DNA from: Phaeoceros laevis
Taxonomy: Eukaryota; Anthocerotophyta; Anthocerotopsida; Notothyladales
Direction of reading: 5' to 3'
NCBI GenBank assembly: GCA_049999765.1
Contig: JBNGIQ010005170.1
Coordinates: 1-22,608, forward strand
Length of the DNA: 22,608 nt
Part shown: piece by piece, positions 19,801 through 22,608 of the stretch
Position numbering within the stretch: position 1 is the stretch's first letter
Layout of the letters: each line of letters starts with the position of its first letter
The notes under the pieces: generated by a model
Databases searched by the model: none
What the model saw: the letters and a program-made list of their open reading frames with translations, nothing else
Told to the model about the DNA's origin: nothing
Program-made: the position numbers and the translations under genes

Positions 19801-20555
19801 GCATCTATGACGTAGAACTCCTTGCTATTGTCAAGGTTCTGCTTTCTTTACCGTCTATCCTCCTCACCCTTTCTCATATTCGCTCGATAACCATCTTCTC
19901 TAATAACCAGGCTGCCATTTCCTCTCTTCTCGATGTCTCAGCTCGCTCTGGTCAAAGCTCCTCCATGGCCGCTCTTGCTGCTGTTCAATCCCTTCTCCAT
20001 TCCCACCCTCACGTCTCTCTGCTTCTCTACTGGATCCCGGGCCACCGCAAGATTGTTGGAAACAAAGTTGCTGATTTGCTAGCTAAAGCGGCTACCCTTC
20101 TCCCTGTAGCTGAAGTAGATCAGGTTTTGACCAAATCACGGGCATTTCAAATCATCAACTCCTCCATGCTCTCCAGATGACATCATATGTGGACGTCGTC
20201 TTCTAAGGCATTTGCCTTGAAACAGGCAGTGGGAAGTGGTCCATCACCGTCCGTGCTTAAGCGCCTGGCTACTCTTGAGAGACGCATCTCCTCGTTCCTC
20301 ACCCAACTTCGGACTGGCCACATGGCCATTGGGACTTACTTCTGTCGCTTTAACATTCCAGGCTCGCCATTTTGTCGCAAATGCGGGGCTGCGGAGGAGA
20401 CTCGGACTCACATCCTCGGGAAATGCCTCGCCACTCGCTCAGTGTGGTTGCGAATCTTCAACAGGTCCTTCCCTTGCCTTCATCAATTACTCAACAACCC
20501 AACACTTCAACAACAATTGGTTTCTTATTTTCTCTGCATTGGTGATTATCTTTAG
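16832..20555 (+). pseudogene. LINE ORF2 (endonuclease, reverse transcriptase, RNase H, CCHC), broken
   Basis: Starts MSLKILQLNCH. The APE-like endonuclease (16832-17575) keeps LQEPY and GDFNLHHPLW but has SDRH where SDH is usual, and ends at an in-frame TGA (17573-17575). The frame then shifts near 17.7 kb, 18.17 kb, 19.1 kb and 19.5 kb. The reverse transcriptase spans about 18.3-19.1 kb: SYRPIALLNYLDK, MDIKGACDSVHHD (motif A aspartate present), GLPQRFLISVLLF (motif B altered) and WINDIGVW, where the FVDD core has become IND. RNase H (about 19.69-20.18 kb) has YTDGS, DVELLAI, FSNNQAAI (third acidic residue now N) and YWIPGHRKIVGNKVADLLAK. A TGA at 20178-20180 precedes the C-terminal LRTGHMAIGTYFCRF and CRKCGAAEETRTHILGKC knuckle. 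The enzyme would be inactive. Confidence 0.85.
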
Positions 20556-20599
20556 AAAACTTTCCTTTTTAGCTTGCTCATAATTCACTTCCTGTAGGG

Positions 20600-20671
20600 G
20601 TGTCATCATAGTTAAGTCATCTTGTGTCATCATAGTTAAGTCATCTTGTGTCATCATAGTTAAGTCATCTT
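20600..20671. repeat. 24-bp tandem repeat, three perfect copies, in the LINE 3' UTR
   Basis: Three identical 24-base units, each beginning gtgtcatcatag and ending gtcatctt, start at 20600, 20624 and 20648. They lie between the end of ORF2 and the 3' terminus. Their identity in an otherwise decayed element suggests slippage after or shortly before insertion. Confidence 0.92.
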
Positions 20672-20977
20672 TTTAGTTGTAGCTTAGGCTTACACTCTTG
20701 GTGTTCTCTATTCTCCTCTTTGGCGTCATAGCCTCATGGCTGCATACGCCTAATGAACAAACAAACATAGTACTTCTCTTTGGAACTTGGGCCAACCTAG
20801 CCAGAACTGCTGGGCCGCTCAGGAATTACGGCAATGACCGGACAGCGTCGGAAGGCTCATGCAAGGTAGTGCTTGGTGAATGAAAGTCCTCAGTGTCGGG
20901 GATTGGATTACAAGCTGCTGTATGCAATCATGCGAGAAGTGTCACACGGCTAGATGACAGCGTAGAGTCTGGATCAC

Positions 20978-21232
20978 CTCTGGTAAGGCGCTCGATGGTG
21001 ACCGCCAGGACTGCCTGACTCCTACTGACACCTCCAATTCGGCCAATTCCTTCATCGCAGGCCCAATCTTGAACGGGTGCAATGCCCTCAGCGACAACCT
21101 CCACAGCCTCGCTACCTATCTGGGCCTTGTTACCAGAAATCTGAGAGTTTCCGATACATGCCCTAGCTACACTTCTGATCATACTTCGTCGCGATTGGCA
21201 AGTTCAATCCTGCTCAGCCACATCTCTTCCAT
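20978..21232 (-). pseudogene. Inverted, truncated copy of the SNAPIN-like gene
   Basis: Exon 1 (21232-21185) reads MEEMWLSRIELANRDE and exon 2 (21125-20978) reads AQIGSEAVEVVAEGI, with exon lengths of 48 and 148 nt identical to the copy at 14067. The intron is 59 bp against 99. Within exon 2 a 4-base insertion (after GTTC) and a later 4-base deletion put about nine codons out of frame, so PAMKELE is lost. Exon 3 is absent: past the donor (20977) similarity fades within about 60 bp. Similarity also continues upstream of exon 1 to about 21355. The copy lacks half of the coiled coil, so function is unlikely. Confidence 0.75.
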
Positions 21233-21355
21233 GTCCAGCCGGTGTTCTGCTCCGGCGAAGAATCCTGGCTTCTATCGGAAAGTCTCACTCTTCCTGGCCA
21301 GTGACGGCGAGCCGGTGGAAGGTCAGGGCTTCCAGACCGTCACAACTCGTCGGAA

Positions 21356-21972
21356 GGTGTAGAGTCGGTAAGTTCACACAAGGTGCACGGATTTTGAATC
21401 CTTGGTGAAGTGAACAGCATAACAGCTCGATTCTTCTCAAATTCTCTTCACCACCAACCAAAAATCTCAGTAGCTCCGCCTGCGCAACCTTCTCAGCTGC
21501 ATTTCCCAAAGTCAAGAATAATTCTTCGTTGCTTGTCTTCGCCGTGCCTACTTGTTCCGTCTGGTCAATGCCCTTCTAATGTGTCCCCCGCTACTTCAGC
21601 CAGTAGAGCCTAGTACTGTAGGGACGAATCTTCCGGAAGATACTGCGCGAGCCCCCTCTTACCTTCCCTACGTCACGATAGTTTTCGCACATACCAGCAG
21701 TGTACCTTCCAGTCTTGAGTCATGACCTTCCTCTTCGTAATAGACTCGATTTTTTAATAGTGGTTGGGCATTAGAGCAGGCGCATTTGGTCCTACTGCAA
21801 AGCGTCTGTCTAGCGATAAAGTTAACTGGAACAGAATGGCAGTGCGACCAAGTCAACAATCGTAAAGTAAGTGGGGGTCTCCTCCGAGTCCTTCATCAGC
21901 GAAGGGCCACACCCTTCCGATCTATGCAGTGAGATCAGGATTCAGGACAAAGCCTACGCTCCACTAGCTAGA
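21356..21972. other. Unassigned stretch
   Basis: No gene is recognised. On the minus strand, 21406-21515 reads LGNAAEKVAQAELLRFLVGG and on to CCSLHQ, which looks exon-like, but no family is known to me and no convincing acceptor defines it. Confidence 0.3.
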
Positions 21973-21983
21973 GCCACTTCCTA

Positions 21984-22046
21984 TTTATTTATTTATTTGT
22001 TCATTAGGGGTATATACTATCCAGCCCGAAGACTATGACGCCAAGG
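21984..22046 (-). mobile_element. 63-bp LINE 3'-end insertion with 11-bp target-site duplication
   Basis: On the minus strand the insert reads ggcgtcatagtc, then cccctaatgaacaaa, then a (taaa)n tail. This matches the 3' end of the large LINE (ggcgtcatagcc at about 20723, then cctaatgaacaaac to about 20766). It is bounded by gccacttccta at 21973-21983 and 22047-22057, a perfect 11-bp duplication. It is a severely 5'-truncated copy, the usual result of incomplete reverse transcription at the target. Confidence 0.85.
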
Positions 22047-22059
22047 GCCACTTCCTAAT

Positions 22060-22523
22060 ACAGGTCAACCACTGCGAACGTGGGAATGGACATGCATGCG
22101 AATCACCCATTTCCGACTTCCAAGGGCGCCAACCTGTAAGTGTAATCCGGCAGAAAAGCGTATCTTTCACCAAGGTCGTCTTTGCAGACACTTCACACAA
22201 GACTCCTGTGTGTAAGCTCATCATTTGTCCAGCCATATGCACCCTGATGAGTTCCCTTGCATTTCACACAGCATCTGCAAGTCTACGAAGATACCTCAAT
22301 TTTTGCATGATCTGCGAAGCTGCAGTTTGGGCTCACTGCAAGAGACACAACCACAAGGTTGCAGAATTAGGCGTTTGCCAGGGAACCCAAATGAACACCA
22401 TCAAACCAAGAAAGCAACCCACTATCTGACAAACCCACAGTATGATTTTCACACTTACCAACAAGATTCAGTTAGGGACACAATTTGCGGTGAGGTGTTG
22501 CTGGGAATTTGAAGTCGTCTACC
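22060..22523 (-). other. Unidentified exon-like stretches at the window end
   Basis: Several short minus-strand stretches look coding and are edged by splice-like sites. 22523-22459 reads RRLQIPSNTSPQIVSLTESC before GTAAGT. Near 22428-22375 the sequence reads SGLLSWFDGVHLGSLANA. Near 22340-22300, after tctcttgcag, it reads SPNCSFADHAKIE. Near 22250-22090 one frame reads GTHQGAYGWTNDELTHRSLV, a TGA, then DLGERYAFLPDYTYRLAPLE. No combination gives a clean gene and no family is recognised. This could be a decayed gene or the 3' part of one that extends past the window. Confidence 0.25.
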
Positions 22524-22608
22524 CTGAAAACCAACAGCACCTACAACCTGCAACAGCCATTGGTCTCAGATTTGTACATCGACACATTTTGTGATAAAAG
22601 GGCGTCAC

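Larger units (their letters stand above)
14923..20770 (+). mobile_element. Decayed non-LTR retrotransposon (LINE, I/Tad-like, with RNase H)
   Basis: A two-ORF LINE on the + strand with broken frames. The order is: GC-rich 5' region, assembly gap, 82-bp tandem repeats, ORF1 with CCHC knuckles, ORF2 with endonuclease, reverse transcriptase, RNase H and a C-terminal CCHC, then a 3' untranslated region ending in aatgaacaaacaaac. ORF1 and ORF2 overlap by 10 bases (16832-16841). The 3' end is firm because a second copy of the same end occurs at 21984-22046. The 5' boundary is a guess from a possible target-site duplication (14908-14922 and 20771-20784) and could lie elsewhere in 14.9-15.3 kb. Several frameshifts, in-frame stops and lost catalytic residues make it non-autonomous. 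Confidence 0.8.

Overview
The window looks like nuclear DNA of a seedless land plant (fern, lycophyte or moss grade; the species cannot be fixed from the sequence). It has spliced genes of plant families, an intronless PPR-DYW gene with two broken relatives nearby, and much retrotransposon debris. All introns that could be placed are short (46 to 159 bp). Exon joins were worked out by hand from GT..AG sites, reading phase and family conservation.

Layout. 1-621 (-): N-terminal part of a PPR pseudogene, cut by the window edge; its upstream flank is also duplicated near 13.4 kb. 1187-1572 (+): two unidentified exon-like stretches. 1828-2701 (+): a second PPR relic with the PPR array deleted, so the N-terminus runs almost directly into the DYW domain. 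3191-3677 (+): more unidentified exon-like stretches. 3914-6469 (-): a complete five-exon NPG1-type TPR gene (709 aa). 7354-9010 (-): a complete eight-exon SMO2-type sterol 4-alpha-methyl oxidase (284 aa) with a 19-nt micro-exon. 9.1-9.8 kb: low-complexity DNA, a telo-box-like motif and a 207-bp fold-back element. 10811-13420 (-): an intact 869-aa PPR-DYW gene whose N-terminus carries a motif like the PDF motif of organellar single-stranded DNA-binding (OSB) proteins.

14067-14599 (+): a SNAPIN-like gene that is shortened at its C-terminus. A second, mutated and inverted copy lies at 20978-21232. Between them sits a decayed LINE retrotransposon (about 14.9-20.8 kb, broken by a 100-N gap). Its ORF1 has CCHC knuckles. 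Its ORF2 has endonuclease, reverse transcriptase, RNase H and a terminal CCHC. This architecture recalls I/Tad-like LINEs rather than ordinary plant L1 elements. At 21984-22046 a 63-bp inverted insertion matches the 3' end of the same LINE family and has an 11-bp target-site duplication.

The genes do not form one pathway. The two housekeeping genes (NPG1-like, SMO2) sit in tandem on the minus strand, and the rest is repeat-rich territory where PPR and SNAPIN segments have been duplicated and are decaying. The most notable points are the PDF-motif/PPR-DYW fusion with its unusual C-terminal tail, the RNase H-bearing LINE, and the paired SNAPIN copies around it.
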